A stretch of DNA of 64,000 bases from Microbulbifer harenosus (GCF_005771435.1 NZ_VANI01000007.1:180149-244148), one strand, 5' to 3'. Counted from the stretch's first letter, positions 1 through 9,402 are shown. Notes: generated by a model not told the origin, from the letters alone. Numbers and translations are program-made.

Positions 1-1502
1 ATCACCATACCGGTGGTGTATTCAAAGTAGGACGGGCGCTTGCGGATGTGGTCGAAACCACCAAAGCGGTAATCCAGGGTTTTGCGCTTAAGCTCGGAAT
101 CCGCCAGGCGTTTGCTCCAAGTCAGTGCCGCTTCCGCCGTCAGCGGCTGCTGGGTTTCTGCGAGGCTCGCCGCAGTGGTCAGGCGCTGGCGCAGCGGCAT
201 GGTGAGTTTTTCCGCTTCCTGCTTGAGGTAGGTTTCAAACTCGGCCTTGGTGGTGATCGGTCCGTGGCGGCTCTCCACTTCGTTGGCCCAGGCGGCGACG
301 AAGTAATATTGAATTTCCTTGTCCGCAGGCTTCAGGATAGCAACCTGGTTGTGTTCGTCCTTGGTAAATTCGTCAATCGCCTTGCGCTTCGCCAGCACCG
401 CCATGCCAAGATTGGCACCATCGAGACTCTGCGGCCCATAAGTACCGATGTAGGTATAGGCGTGGCCGGTAATGTCCGTGTCACCGACAATCAGCTCGGT
501 ACCCGGATGATTGACGATACCGGCAATCATATTGTCCAGCTCACTGCTGGTTTTCGCGTTTACTTCCACCAGGCGGCTGCCCGCGTGCATCGAAAGCTGC
601 GCGGAAAGATCGGTCTGTACACCTTCCACCGGCTTCCAGCCCAGGTAGTCGATCTTGAACGCGGAATAGAGGTCGCCGTTTTCGGTAATTTCGGCGCGCC
701 AGTCCTGCACGTCGCTCACACGGATGACTTTCTCGCCATCCCAAAAGCCGTAGCCGCCAACACCGACGGCACTACCCACCTTGAGGATGTCCATGCCCCA
801 GTCGGCAGGCTCGTGATAGGAATCAAAACCGTCCTGACCTACATTCTGCAACACCGGTTGCTGGGTGGATTTGCCGAAAATATCGAAGCCGTTGCGCCAG
901 TCGAGATACACACGGTAGCCCACCAGATCGGATTCAATACCCGGGCCCTCGTAGCGAATATACCAGGAGTGGTCGGTGTGCTCTTTTGGCACGTCCAACA
1001 CGCTGACATTCTCGAAGCTGCCGCCGAGATATTCACGCTCTTTCCACTCACCGCCCACCTTGCGGGAAATTTCCGCCTGAGTGCGCTTGGCTGTGTTTTC
1101 CGCCGCGGCATCTGCCTCGGCGATACGAAGTTTTACCGTTTCATCAACAGCGACGTCCACGGTAAACAGAATGCCATCCTTCTCACCATCGGCATTTTTG
1201 TCGATAGTCTGCACAGGAATTTGCTGTGACTGGTTCCACACCGCAATCGGCGATGCGAACCCGTGTTTCAGGCCGAGTTCGTAGAAGCTCAGGTAAACCG
1301 CTTCGTCCAGACGCGGGAAGTCCGAGGGGTTGGAAAGCTCAAGAGTGGCAATGGCACCGGGCTTTTCGGCAACCGCCGCAGGCGCTTTTTTCGCTGCGGA
1401 TTCAGCGGTTTTTTCACCACAGGCGGTGAGCGTTGCAGCAGTCAACGCAAAAGCGAGGGCACTCAGGCTCGGGGTGCGTTTGGACATATCAGACAGTTTC
1501 AC
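1..1502 (-). CDS. DUF4861-family lipoprotein (3' part outside window)
   Basis: The reading frame is open on the minus strand from about 1502 to the left edge, so the C-terminus is missing. I prefer the GTG at 1502 because GGAG lies 6 bases upstream; an in-frame ATG follows at 1487. The N-terminus has a hydrophobic stretch ending in a lipobox-like LTAC-G, so the product is probably an outer-membrane or periplasmic lipoprotein. The body (for example YLGGSFENVSVLDVPKEH, GMDILKVGSAVGVGG) looks to me like the DUF4861 family, commonly found in pectin and uronate utilisation loci. No catalytic function is established. Its place beside a TonB receptor and a GH28 enzyme supports a role in pectic oligosaccharide use. 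The family call is from memory of the sequence pattern. Confidence 0.75.
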   Translation of the reverse strand, partial: MKLSDMSKRTPSLSALAFALTAATLTACGEKTAESAAKKAPAAVAEKPGAIATLELSNPSDFPRLDEAVYLSFYELGLKHGFASPIAVWNQSQQIPVQTIDKNADGEKDGILFTVDVAVDETVKLRIAEADAAAENTAKRTQAEISRKVGGEWKEREYLGGSFENVSVLDVPKEHTDHSWYIRYEGPGIESDLVGYRVYLDWRNGFDIFGKSTQQPVLQNVGQDGFDSYHEPADWGMDILKVGSAVGVGGYGFWDGEKVIRVSDVQDWRAEITENGDLYSAFKIDYLGWKPVEGVQTDLSAQLSMHAGSRLVEVNAKTSSELDNMIAGIVNHPGTELIVGDTDITGHAYTYIGTYGPQSLDGANLGMAVLAKRKAIDEFTKDEHNQVAILKPADKEIQYYFVAAWANEVESRHGPITTKAEFETYLKQEAEKLTMPLRQRLTTAASLAETQQPLTAEAALTWSKRLADSELKRKTLDYRFGGFDHIRKRPSYFEYTTGMV

Positions 1503-1633
1503 AGACGTCTCCACGAATTCGGGTTTTATTCTGTTCAATTGAAAAACGGCCGCGTGCGACTTCGAATCTTCCTTGTCCACAAGATGTGGGGATTCCTGCA
1601 CTCGGCCGTTTGGGTACAACTCTATTTTATTCG

Positions 1634-1669
1634 TCGAAAAGCCCGGCAAATATTTGCCGGGCTTTTCGA
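1634..1669 (-). terminator. 36-bp perfect palindrome, probable terminator of the TonB receptor gene
   Basis: Two 16-base arms (CGAAAAGCCCGGCAAA and its complement) plus flanking bases form a perfect 36-bp palindrome directly after the receptor stop codon. The arm ends in TTTT on either strand, so it could terminate in both directions. It lies between the receptor stop (1689) and the DUF4861 start (1502). Confidence 0.6.
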
Positions 1670-1688
1670 TTATGCAGTCTGTTCCTTA

Positions 1689-4433
1689 TCAGAACTTGTA
1701 CTGCGCGCCGATGAAGTACTGAGCACCGGAGAAATGCTCGTCGTACAGACGCTGAACATCTTCATCCAGGTAGCGATATTTGGGCTCATCACCCAGGTTA
1801 AGGGCTTCGAAGCTTACTTTCAGGTTGTCGCTGACGTTGTAGCTTGCAGAGAAGTCGATATTGCTGCTCTCCCCAACATACTCTTCGCGGCCGATGTTGG
1901 TGAGGTATTCACCGCGGTAGGCGTTGGAGATACGCGCCTGGAAGTCATCGTTCTCCCAGTAAAGCGTGATGTTGTAGGAAGTCTCGGAAACACCGAGCAT
2001 TTCGCTGCCGCTGTCGGTCTCGGCATCAACAAAGGTGTAGTTGGTCTGCACACCAAAGTTCTGCACCCACTCGGGCCCCGGCAGGAAGGTCAGCGGCTGC
2101 TGGTATTGGAGCTCCCAACCTTGAATAGTTGCGCCACCGCCATTGACCTTGCGCGAAACCTCAAAGATTGCATCTTTCAGCTGGTCAACTTGAGCACCCA
2201 GCATGGAATCCGGCAGACCGGTTTCACTCCAGGCCATATCCACTTTCTCGGAAGTCGGGAAAGAGTCAATGTCCTTCTGGAACAACGCCAAGCTCACCAG
2301 CGCGCTCTCGGCGAAGTACCACTCGGCGGACAGATCGTAGGCCTTGGCACGGAAGGGCTCGATGAACGGGTTACCGTAGCTGACCTTAGGTTCGCCGAAA
2401 ATGGATACGGAACCGCCCGGGTTGAGGTCGGTTAGGTTCGGACGGCTCATTACCTTGGCGGCGGACGCACGCAGGATCACGTCATCGGTAACATTCAGAG
2501 CCAGGTTCAGAGACGGCAGGGTATCGTCGTACTCGTGGTTGACGGTTACATCCACTACGTGATCAACGTCATTTTCATCGGTGTAGGCGGTAACACCGGT
2601 AGAAGATAATTCGGTGTTGGCCCTGCGCACACCCAGATTACCGCGCAGACGATAGCCCGCGATGTCTGTATCCATATCAACCTGCACGTACACGGCACGG
2701 CTGTCTTCATCTACTTTGCGGGTGTCACCCGCATGTACCGCGTAGTTCCAGCACCCGGATTCGAGCAGAGTGTCGCTGACGCCGAAGTTGGCCTGGAAGT
2801 AATTCTGGCCCGCAGAGTTAACCGACTTACCGTCGTTTGCGGTCAAGGCCGCGCTCACGCCACAGGCACTGCCGTCAATAGTGCCGTCTTCGGCATCCGC
2901 CTTGTCGAACGCCTTGTCAGCGCGCTGGCCAATAATATCGTAGCCGTAGGAGTTGCTGTTGGCACCAGCCTTCAGGGTAAACGATTCGCTCAGATCGAAT
3001 TCGAGATCGACACTGGCATGCCCGGTTTCAGAGCTTGCGTCATATAGACGGTCGCGATATTCGGACATTTCCCAATTGGCAGGGTTGGACAGATCGAAAC
3101 CGTAGACCAAGTCCAGGGAGTCGGAACCGTTGTAGCTCCAGCTGAACTCGTCGCTGCTGTCCGCATAGTCCACGTAGCGGCGACTGTCGTCTTCGCTGAA
3201 GTGTTCGAACACCACGGTCACTTCGCGGTTATCCATTACAGATTCCGTGGCGCCGACCAGTGCATTCATACGCAGGCGATCGCTGAACTCGTGTTCAAGT
3301 GCCAGAGAGTACTGCTTGTATTCGGAGCCCCAGTTTGCGCGGAAGTTTTCGGAACGAACGTCAGACCCGGTCACGGTGGCGTCAGTCATGGTGCCGTTGC
3401 CATCGATAATGTAGTCGATGATATCCATTTCGCTGGTGCCGGTGCTCGGCTTGGTATCCAGACGTGCAAGGGAGATATTACCGAGATACGGCTCGTTGCG
3501 GATAACATCCACATTGGAATACAGGGCGTCAACGGTAATCAGGGTGCTGTCAGCAGGTTGCCACTGGAATGACGAGGTCAGGCCCAAGCGCTCCTGGTCA
3601 TTGGTTTTGTCGGCATAACGCGGAATACGCGGGTGCCAGGACTGAGCAACGGCCGCACGCTCTTCTTCAGTGTCACAGGCGCTGCAGTTGAATTGTCCGG
3701 TGCCCTTGCTACCTTCCCAGGTTTCCCAGCGCACAGTTTCCGCACCTTCGGTGCCATTCTTTTTCTCGGAATAAGCGGCGGAGAGCAGAAAGCCAAGTGT
3801 CTTGTCTTCGTTGCTCACACTGAAGAGGCCAGAGGCGCGTGGAGCAAACTCACCGGTCTGCTCGTTGTATCCACCCTGGGTATTCGCTACCAGCGTAAAA
3901 GTGTCGTAGTCGAGCGGGCGCGCAGTCTGCAGTGCAACGGTAGCACCGAGAGAACCTTCTTCCAGCTCTGCGGAAGTGGTCTTGTACACGTCCAGACGGT
4001 TGAACAGTTCGGAGGCGAACACGTTGAAATCGAAACTGCGGTCGGTACGCACACCGCCAGAGCCAGCAGCCAGTGACTGCGCCTGCATGCCGTTTACCTG
4101 CACGCGGGTGTAGGTAGAGCCGAGGCCGCGCACGGTGATGGTACGACCTTCGCCGTCATCACGGTCAATAGCCACACCGGGGATGCGCTGAAGCGATTCC
4201 GCCAGGTTCTGGTCGGGGAAGTCGGCAATGTCTTCTGCAAGAATGGAATCCACCATGTTGGTAGAGTCGCGCTTGGTATCCAGCGCCTTGGCCAGACTGC
4301 CCGCGTAACTACCAGTTACGGTGATCTCTTCAAGGGTGGCATCGCCAGAGGTGTTAGAGGCTTCTTGTGCAAAGGCCGGTACCGCAATCATGGCCATCGC
4401 AAGAGTGAGTGGTTTAAGCTCAAAAGTCTTCAT
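1689..4433 (-). CDS. TonB-dependent receptor, pectin-locus type
   Basis: The 914-residue product starts at the ATG at 4433, where a GGAG/GAGAG stretch precedes it and a signal peptide (MKTFELKPLTLAMAMIAVPA, cut after AFAQ) follows. A TonB-box-like LEEITVTG lies near residues 34-41. The plug domain has the conserved NLAESLQRIPGVAIDRDDG and ITVRGLGSTYTRVQVNGMQ patterns. The rest is a predicted 22-strand barrel ending in the outer-membrane signature YKF. Receptors of this TonB-Xanthomonas-Caulobacter type import oligosaccharides with TonB-ExbBD energy. The substrate is inferred as oligogalacturonide from the neighbouring polygalacturonase and uxaA. TTTTGGTAA boxes upstream suggest control by the nearby GntR regulator. 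Confidence 0.9.
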   Translation of the reverse strand: MKTFELKPLTLAMAMIAVPAFAQEASNTSGDATLEEITVTGSYAGSLAKALDTKRDSTNMVDSILAEDIADFPDQNLAESLQRIPGVAIDRDDGEGRTITVRGLGSTYTRVQVNGMQAQSLAAGSGGVRTDRSFDFNVFASELFNRLDVYKTTSAELEEGSLGATVALQTARPLDYDTFTLVANTQGGYNEQTGEFAPRASGLFSVSNEDKTLGFLLSAAYSEKKNGTEGAETVRWETWEGSKGTGQFNCSACDTEEERAAVAQSWHPRIPRYADKTNDQERLGLTSSFQWQPADSTLITVDALYSNVDVIRNEPYLGNISLARLDTKPSTGTSEMDIIDYIIDGNGTMTDATVTGSDVRSENFRANWGSEYKQYSLALEHEFSDRLRMNALVGATESVMDNREVTVVFEHFSEDDSRRYVDYADSSDEFSWSYNGSDSLDLVYGFDLSNPANWEMSEYRDRLYDASSETGHASVDLEFDLSESFTLKAGANSNSYGYDIIGQRADKAFDKADAEDGTIDGSACGVSAALTANDGKSVNSAGQNYFQANFGVSDTLLESGCWNYAVHAGDTRKVDEDSRAVYVQVDMDTDIAGYRLRGNLGVRRANTELSSTGVTAYTDENDVDHVVDVTVNHEYDDTLPSLNLALNVTDDVILRASAAKVMSRPNLTDLNPGGSVSIFGEPKVSYGNPFIEPFRAKAYDLSAEWYFAESALVSLALFQKDIDSFPTSEKVDMAWSETGLPDSMLGAQVDQLKDAIFEVSRKVNGGGATIQGWELQYQQPLTFLPGPEWVQNFGVQTNYTFVDAETDSGSEMLGVSETSYNITLYWENDDFQARISNAYRGEYLTNIGREEYVGESSNIDFSASYNVSDNLKVSFEALNLGDEPKYRYLDEDVQRLYDEHFSGAQYFIGAQYKF

Positions 4434-4460
4434 GACTCTCATCTCCGCTTTCGTCGTTAT

Positions 4461-4490
4461 TTTGGTAAAACCTGTTTTGGTAATACCGCT
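4461..4490 (-). promoter_or_regulatory. Two tandem TTTTGGTAAwACC boxes upstream of the TonB receptor
   Basis: GGT-AAA-ACC (4464-4472) and GGT-AAT-ACC (4479-4487) are repeated 15 bp apart, each preceded by TTTT. They resemble the TTGGTATACCAA operators of ExuR/UxuR-type GntR regulators, and such a regulator is encoded at 6.4-7.1 kb. The sites lie 31-54 bp upstream of the start codon, suitable for repression. Binding is inference. Confidence 0.45.
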
Positions 4491-4683
4491 TATTATCAAT
4501 GCAGGCCGATATTCTCACATGGACTACCAACTGGCAACTTTTGGCAGACCAATCAAGCGTGTGTTTATCGCATTTCTCTCGTCAAAATGAAGATTACCGC
4601 GCCATAAGCCCTTGGACCAGTGCGGTTTATCCCGCACTGGACGTCTTCCGGGCGCTTTTGGAAGGTTTATAGAAAAGGACTGA

Positions 4684-6123
4684 TCAACCGGGCTTAAAGG
4701 CCTGACCATTGATGCTGACGTTATCCACGGTCAGGCCGGAAACCGCTTCAATCACACCAACGGAACCGGCCTGGTCAATGCGGCTGTTGAAAATCTGCAG
4801 ACCACGGATAGGCGCGCGTTCGAAGCCGCGGATATGGAAGGCGCGGTTGGCCTGCTCACACACCAGATTTTCCACCTGGATGTTGTAGACATTGGGGTCA
4901 AAGCTGCCCTTGTCCCCCTCTTCGTAAAAGAAGTTGATCACGATGACATCTTTCACCTGCCCTATGGTGAGGTTGCGCACGTAGATATCGTGGATCTCAC
5001 CGCCGCGCATGGCATTCGTCTTGATACGCAGGCCGCGATCCAGATTGGGGCTGCTCATCACGCAGTCCTCCATGAACACATTGCGCACACCGCCGGAAAT
5101 TTCACTGCCCAACACCAGCCCGCCGTGACCATCACGCATCTGGCAGTTCCGCACTACCACATTCTCGGTGGGAACATTCACGCGGCGACCATCCGCGTTG
5201 CGCCCGGACTTGATGGCAATACAGTCGTCGCCGTTGTCGAACAGACAGCCTTCAATCAGTACATTGCGACAGGATTCCGGGTCGCAACCATCGGAGTTGG
5301 GGCCGTGGCTGCGGGTGGTGACATTGCGTACCGTGAGGCTTTCACACAGCACCGGATGGATGACCCAGAACGGAGAATTTTCCAGAGTCACGCCTTCAAT
5401 GAGCACATTGTTGCACTCGTAGAACTGCACCAGCGGTGGGCGCAAGAAGGAACCATCGGCGTACAGGCGCTCCGCGACGGGAACCCCACTTTCGGCATCA
5501 TCCATCAGTGCCTTGCGCGCCGGATGCTGGGTATCCCCCTCGTTGGAGCTGTTGGCGCATTTGCCGTTCGCCCCCTTCCACGGCCACCAGGTGTCACAGT
5601 CGGCACCTCCGTCAATCAAACCCTTGCCGGTCAACGCCACGTTGTCGGCCTTGTGGGCATAGATCAGAGGGGAGTAACCCATCATTTCCAACCCTTCCCA
5701 ACGGGTTTTCACCGCCGGTAGGTAGCGTCCGGGATCGGGGACGAAATGGATTTCCGCCCCTTCCTCCAGATGCAGCTCGGTATTGGATACCAGGTGAATT
5801 GGTCCGGTGCGGTACCTGCCCGCCGGCACTACGATGCGACCACCGCCGGCCCTGCGACTCGCCTCAACGGCAGCGGCAAAGTACTCACTGGCATCTTCGC
5901 CCTCGCCGCGCGCGCCCAGCGCTTTGAGATTGAAATCGCGGGCGGGAATGGATGGGAGCCTGATGGACGACAGAATCTCCGGCACCTTCGCCCAAGGGCC
6001 ATTGTATTGGGCCCGGGGTGGGCGGCTCATGGCCAGCGCCTGCGCGGGCAGACCGGAGATGACAGGCACTACCGCCGCGGCCATCATGGATTGCAGGAAT
6101 ACTCGCCGGTTGAGTCCAGTCAT
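4684..6123 (-). CDS. GH28 polygalacturonase / exo-polygalacturonosidase, Tat-type signal
   Basis: The 479-residue enzyme hydrolyses alpha-1,4-galacturonan, probably pectic oligomers. The four GH28 catalytic signatures are visible: NSD at 276-278 (in GPNSDGCD), GDD at 298-300, H333 in DGHGG and RIK at 366-368. The N-terminus has a twin-arginine motif (NRRVFLQ) followed by a hydrophobic segment ending AQALA, so Tat export to the periplasm or beyond is likely. Two adjacent ATGs (6126, 6123) follow GGGAGG; the second has the better spacing. Length and signature order are normal for bacterial exo-acting GH28. It sits between the TonB receptor and the GntR regulator and should feed galacturonate to the UxaA route. 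Exo versus endo action cannot be read from sequence alone. Confidence 0.93.
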   Translation of the reverse strand: MTGLNRRVFLQSMMAAAVVPVISGLPAQALAMSRPPRAQYNGPWAKVPEILSSIRLPSIPARDFNLKALGARGEGEDASEYFAAAVEASRRAGGGRIVVPAGRYRTGPIHLVSNTELHLEEGAEIHFVPDPGRYLPAVKTRWEGLEMMGYSPLIYAHKADNVALTGKGLIDGGADCDTWWPWKGANGKCANSSNEGDTQHPARKALMDDAESGVPVAERLYADGSFLRPPLVQFYECNNVLIEGVTLENSPFWVIHPVLCESLTVRNVTTRSHGPNSDGCDPESCRNVLIEGCLFDNGDDCIAIKSGRNADGRRVNVPTENVVVRNCQMRDGHGGLVLGSEISGGVRNVFMEDCVMSSPNLDRGLRIKTNAMRGGEIHDIYVRNLTIGQVKDVIVINFFYEEGDKGSFDPNVYNIQVENLVCEQANRAFHIRGFERAPIRGLQIFNSRIDQAGSVGVIEAVSGLTVDNVSINGQAFKPG

Positions 6124-6332
6124 CATTACCTCCCGGGTTTATTGTTGTACTGGTTTATCTGTCTTGGGTTTTGCCGCACTGGATTCCAGCAGCAATAACG
6201 TCTAGCGCACCAGCCTGCCTGGAAATCTGGCAAGACCAGTGTGAAAATTTCTACAATACTGTCATACCAATTTTTGCAGGGCAACAACCAGGCGGGTACG
6301 CAGCCATTTGGCACGTGTCAGATATCCGGCAA

Positions 6333-6361
6333 ACAAAAAAGCCGGCACAGTGGCCGGCTTT
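6333..6361 (-). terminator. Rho-independent terminator of the GntR regulator gene
   Basis: AAAGCCGGC (6338-6346) pairs with GCCGGCTTT (6353-6361) around a 6-base loop. On the minus strand the stem is followed by TTTTTTGTTT, about 40 bp after the regulator stop codon. Confidence 0.75.
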
Positions 6362-6398
6362 CGGGGCTCGAGCAATTCGAGCGTGCTGGAAACGATCG

Positions 6399-7136
6399 TC
6401 AGGGCAGGGCAAAACGCTGGCGGGCGGCACTCATTTCGCGGCGCGCCTGCTCCAGCGCTTCCGCTTCGGTGGCATCCAGCAACTGCTGTACCACTCTCTG
6501 CAGGTGGTCACGCATGGCATTGCGCGCACCTTCCGGGTCGCGCTTCTTAATGGCATCGAGAATGCGACGGTGCTCTTCAATCCGGGGTTTGGAGCCCACC
6601 TGGCGCACCTTCTCAAGAATACGCGCAGAGACTGAAGAGTTGTTGCGCAGCTTCCACAAATGTTCGCATACAGAAACCACCGCATCGTTGTGGGTGCAGC
6701 GGGCAATGTGAATGTGAAACTTCTCATCCGCCACTTCGGCATTGGAGTCGGAGGCGTTCTCCGCCACCATTTCTTCCAGGATCACTTCCAGCTCTTTGAT
6801 TTCCGCATCGGACATTTCGCGGGCGGCGAGACCGGCGGCCTCTCCCTCGAACATCATTCGGGCCTGAAGGATCTCAAAGGCACCGATATCGCTCTCTCCA
6901 GCGGAGAAGGCGCTAGCTTCGGTATCGGTCACATAAACGCCTGAACCGCCTTTCACTTCCACACAGCCGGCCAGCTCGAGGGCAATGATGGCCTCGCGCA
7001 CCGTGGGGCGGCTGACCTCAAAGCGCTCCGCCAGTTTGCGTTCGGCGGGCAAACGAGTACCCGCCGGGTAGTCACCGGCGGCGATGGCAGCGGCCAACTT
7101 TTCGGCCACCTGTTGGTAAAGTCTGGCACCCTGCAT
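6399..7136 (-). CDS. GntR/FadR-family (FCD) regulator, probably ExuR/UxuR-like
   Basis: The 245-residue product has an N-terminal winged helix with the GntR signature (AGTRLPAERKLAERFEVSRP, then TVREAI) and a C-terminal all-helical FCD ligand domain with metal-site histidines (FHIHIARCTHN). FadR-type FCD proteins of this kind sense uronates or other organic acids. I start at the ATG at 7136 because GGAG lies 9 bases upstream; the upstream GTG (7154) would place that site inside the gene. It is divergent from uxaA and next to the GH28 gene. TTGGTAA/TTACCAA boxes in front of the receptor gene and uxaA are probable operators. Galacturonate or a derivative as inducer is inference. Confidence 0.88.
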   Translation of the reverse strand: MQGARLYQQVAEKLAAAIAAGDYPAGTRLPAERKLAERFEVSRPTVREAIIALELAGCVEVKGGSGVYVTDTEASAFSAGESDIGAFEILQARMMFEGEAAGLAAREMSDAEIKELEVILEEMVAENASDSNAEVADEKFHIHIARCTHNDAVVSVCEHLWKLRNNSSVSARILEKVRQVGSKPRIEEHRRILDAIKKRDPEGARNAMRDHLQRVVQQLLDATEAEALEQARREMSAARQRFALP

Positions 7137-7522
7137 CAGACCAATCTCCTGCACTTATGCTGCATCTGTTCTTCTGTTTGTGTATTTCAATGGGTGGACC
7201 ACCGGTTTCAAGCCAGCGCGCCACCGTCACTTTCATCTTTGGATGGTATCCAACAGGTGTTCGCTACAAAAACCTGCCTGACCCATCCGGATTTCCCGCT
7301 TTGCCAACCAAAACACATCGTTCCTGGTGCTTATATATAAGTTGCGGAAAACGCTTCGCCGCAGTTTAGCAGAAGGGGTTTAGCCACCACAACACGGGAA
7401 TTGGCCCCACAGTCTTACCAAATCGAACTAAACTGCAGATTGCGGCCTTACCAATATAGTGTTAGATTGCGACCAACCATAACGACAACTGACCGCAAGT
7501 CCGTTAGCGGAGTCAGGACCAG
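7137..7522. promoter_or_regulatory. Divergent control region of the GntR regulator and uxaA
   Basis: This 386-bp region holds no convincing gene. Candidate operators are a perfect inverted repeat TTGGAT-GGT-ATCCAA at 7239-7253, GGTGG-A-CCACC at 7193-7203, and two TTACCAA boxes at 7415-7421 and 7448-7454, exactly 33 bp (about three helical turns) apart and just upstream of uxaA. The TTACCAA boxes are the complement of the boxes in front of the TonB receptor. No clear -35/-10 pair stands out. Confidence 0.45.
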
Positions 7523-9046
7523 ATGGATCTCATTCATATACATTCAGACGATAATGTCGCCGTTAGCAAAGCCCCCCTGCCCGCCGGAGCGCTGGTTAAC
7601 TGGGGTGGCAACATGCTGCCACTGCTTTCCGATGTACCCGCGATGCATAAGGTCTGTGTGCGCGCCATCGGCGCCGGTGAAGCGGTAATCAAGTACGGCC
7701 AGGTTATTGGCTTTGCGCGGGAGGCCATTGCTCCCGGCACCCATGTACACGAATACAACATGGAAGCCGGCAACCACCAGGTTGCGCACGAGTTCTGCAA
7801 GGACTACGTCCCCACAACGCTGGTACCGGAAGCTGAGCGCGCGACATTCATGGGCTTCCGCCGTGCCAGCGGAAAGGCAGGCACTCGCAATTACCTTGCC
7901 GTTGTGTCCACGGTGAACTGTTCCGTTACCGTGTCCCGTGCGATCGCAGCCCACTTCCGCGACAGTGGCAAACTGCGCGATTTTCCCAATATTGATGGCA
8001 TTGTGGCACTGGGCCACGACAGCGGCTGTGGCATGTCCACATCCGGTGAGGGCTACCAGACTTTGCTGCGTACCCTGCACGGCCACATTGTGCACCCGAA
8101 CTTCGCCGGTGTTCTGTTGATTGGTCTTGGCTGCGAGGCCATGCAGATTTCCAGCCTGATGCGCGAAACCGGCCTGCAGGAAGGCGAGCACTTCCAGGTA
8201 ATGACCATCCAGGGCATGGGTGGCACCCGCGCGGCCATCGACGCGGGCATTGAGCGCCTGGCAGCCATGCTGCCGGCGGCCAATGCCTGCCAGCGCGAAC
8301 CGATTCCCGCTTCCGAGCTGACCCTCGCGGTACAGTGCGGCGGCAGCGACGCCTACTCGGGCATTACTGCAAACGCCGGGCTGGGTGCGGCGGCGGATAT
8401 TCTGGTGCGCCAGGGCGGAACTGTGATCTATTCAGAGACACCGGAAATTTACGGCGCTGAGCATCTGCTGACCCGCCGCGCGGTATCCCCTGAGGTTGCG
8501 CAGAAGCTGGTTGACCGTATCAAGTGGTGGGAGCACTACACCGAAATGAACGGTGTGGAGCTGAACAACAACCCATCCCCAGGCAACAAGGCCGGCGGCC
8601 TGACTACCATCGCGGAAAAATCCCTGGGCGCGCAGGCGAAGGGTGGCACCACCGCGCTGCAGGACGTATACCTGTATGCAGAACAAGTGCGCAAGAAGGG
8701 CCTCGTGTTCATGGACAGCCCGGGCTTTGATCCGGTGTCCGTTACTGGCCAGGTGGCGAGCGGCGCAAATGTGGTGTGTTTCACCACCGGACGCGGTTCG
8801 GCATTTGGTGGCAAGCCGGTGCCAAGTATCAAGCTGGCGAGTAACTCCAATCTGTTTGAGCGTATGCGCGAGGATATGGATGTCGACTGCGGTGGCATTC
8901 TGGATAAGCGCTACAGTGTTGCCGAGTGCGGTGAGATGATTTTCCAGCACATTCTGGCGATTGCTTCTGGCGAGCAGAGTGCCAGTGAAAAACTCGATTA
9001 CGGTGACAACGAATTCTTGCCCTGGCATATTGGGGCGGTTGTTTGA
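7523..9046 (+). CDS. uxaA: Altronate dehydratase UxaA
   Basis: The 507-residue protein dehydrates D-altronate to 2-keto-3-deoxygluconate in the cytosolic galacturonate pathway (EC 4.2.1.7). It has the N-terminal SAF-like domain (about 1-95), then the UxaA core with GFRRASGKAGTRNYL, GHDSGCGM, the cysteine-containing GLGCEA and a C-terminal GRGSAFGGKPVPSIK. Full length matches the family (about 495-510). The ATG follows GGAGTCAGGACC. It is divergent from the GntR regulator. Tagaturonate reductase, uronate isomerase and KDG kinase are not in this window, so the pathway must be completed elsewhere. A strong hairpin terminator follows immediately. Confidence 0.95.
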   Translation: MDLIHIHSDDNVAVSKAPLPAGALVNWGGNMLPLLSDVPAMHKVCVRAIGAGEAVIKYGQVIGFAREAIAPGTHVHEYNMEAGNHQVAHEFCKDYVPTTLVPEAERATFMGFRRASGKAGTRNYLAVVSTVNCSVTVSRAIAAHFRDSGKLRDFPNIDGIVALGHDSGCGMSTSGEGYQTLLRTLHGHIVHPNFAGVLLIGLGCEAMQISSLMRETGLQEGEHFQVMTIQGMGGTRAAIDAGIERLAAMLPAANACQREPIPASELTLAVQCGGSDAYSGITANAGLGAAADILVRQGGTVIYSETPEIYGAEHLLTRRAVSPEVAQKLVDRIKWWEHYTEMNGVELNNNPSPGNKAGGLTTIAEKSLGAQAKGGTTALQDVYLYAEQVRKKGLVFMDSPGFDPVSVTGQVASGANVVCFTTGRGSAFGGKPVPSIKLASNSNLFERMREDMDVDCGGILDKRYSVAECGEMIFQHILAIASGEQSASEKLDYGDNEFLPWHIGAVV

Positions 9047-9050
9047 GAGA

Positions 9051-9081
9051 AGCCGGCGATTCTTCGCCGGCTTTTTCTTTT
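9051..9081 (+). terminator. Terminator of uxaA
   Basis: AGCCGGCGA (9051-9059), loop TTCT, TCGCCGGCT (9064-9072), then TTTTCTTTT. It starts 5 bp after the uxaA stop codon. Confidence 0.85.
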
Positions 9082-9096
9082 ATTCGGTGACCAGTT

Positions 9097-9402
9097 TTAT
9101 ACCTCTACCAGGCCTTCAGCCAGTGCAGGAATATCCTCTCCGCCCATCAGGCAAATCACGTCAATATCCGCAGCCTGCAACTGTTGATAGGCAGACAATA
9201 AATCCTGACACTGCGGAGTACTCATCGCACCACCGTGGAAGGAAAAGCACAGGTAACCGACGCGGTCTTTGATTCCGTGTTTTATATCACGGAGGTAGTC
9301 GGGCGTAATTTCCAGCGTGTCGATGGGGTAGTTGAGCAGCGCCGGCAATATTCTTTTTATCAGTCGCCGATTACACCGAAAGCTCACAGCGCATTTGCGC
9401 AA
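9097..9402 (-). CDS. Small hypothetical protein (uncertain ORF)
   Basis: An open frame of 101 codons starting with TTG; no ATG or GTG start is available upstream before a TAA. The predicted product is acidic and well composed (PIDTLEITPDYL, GYLCFSFHGGAMS, DVICLMGGEDIPALAEGL), and the CLMGGE segment resembles the strand-loop found in radical-SAM activase-like folds, but the Cys cluster motif is absent. It may be a short genuine gene with a weak start or a remnant of a larger one. No function is proposed. Confidence 0.4.
   Translation of the reverse strand: MRKCAVSFRCNRRLIKRILPALLNYPIDTLEITPDYLRDIKHGIKDRVGYLCFSFHGGAMSTPQCQDLLSAYQQLQAADIDVICLMGGEDIPALAEGLVEV

Noticed and set aside
48..1229. 393-codon plus-strand frame at the left edge
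   Set aside because: The minus strand encodes a continuous lipoprotein with signal peptide; the plus frame is its shadow.
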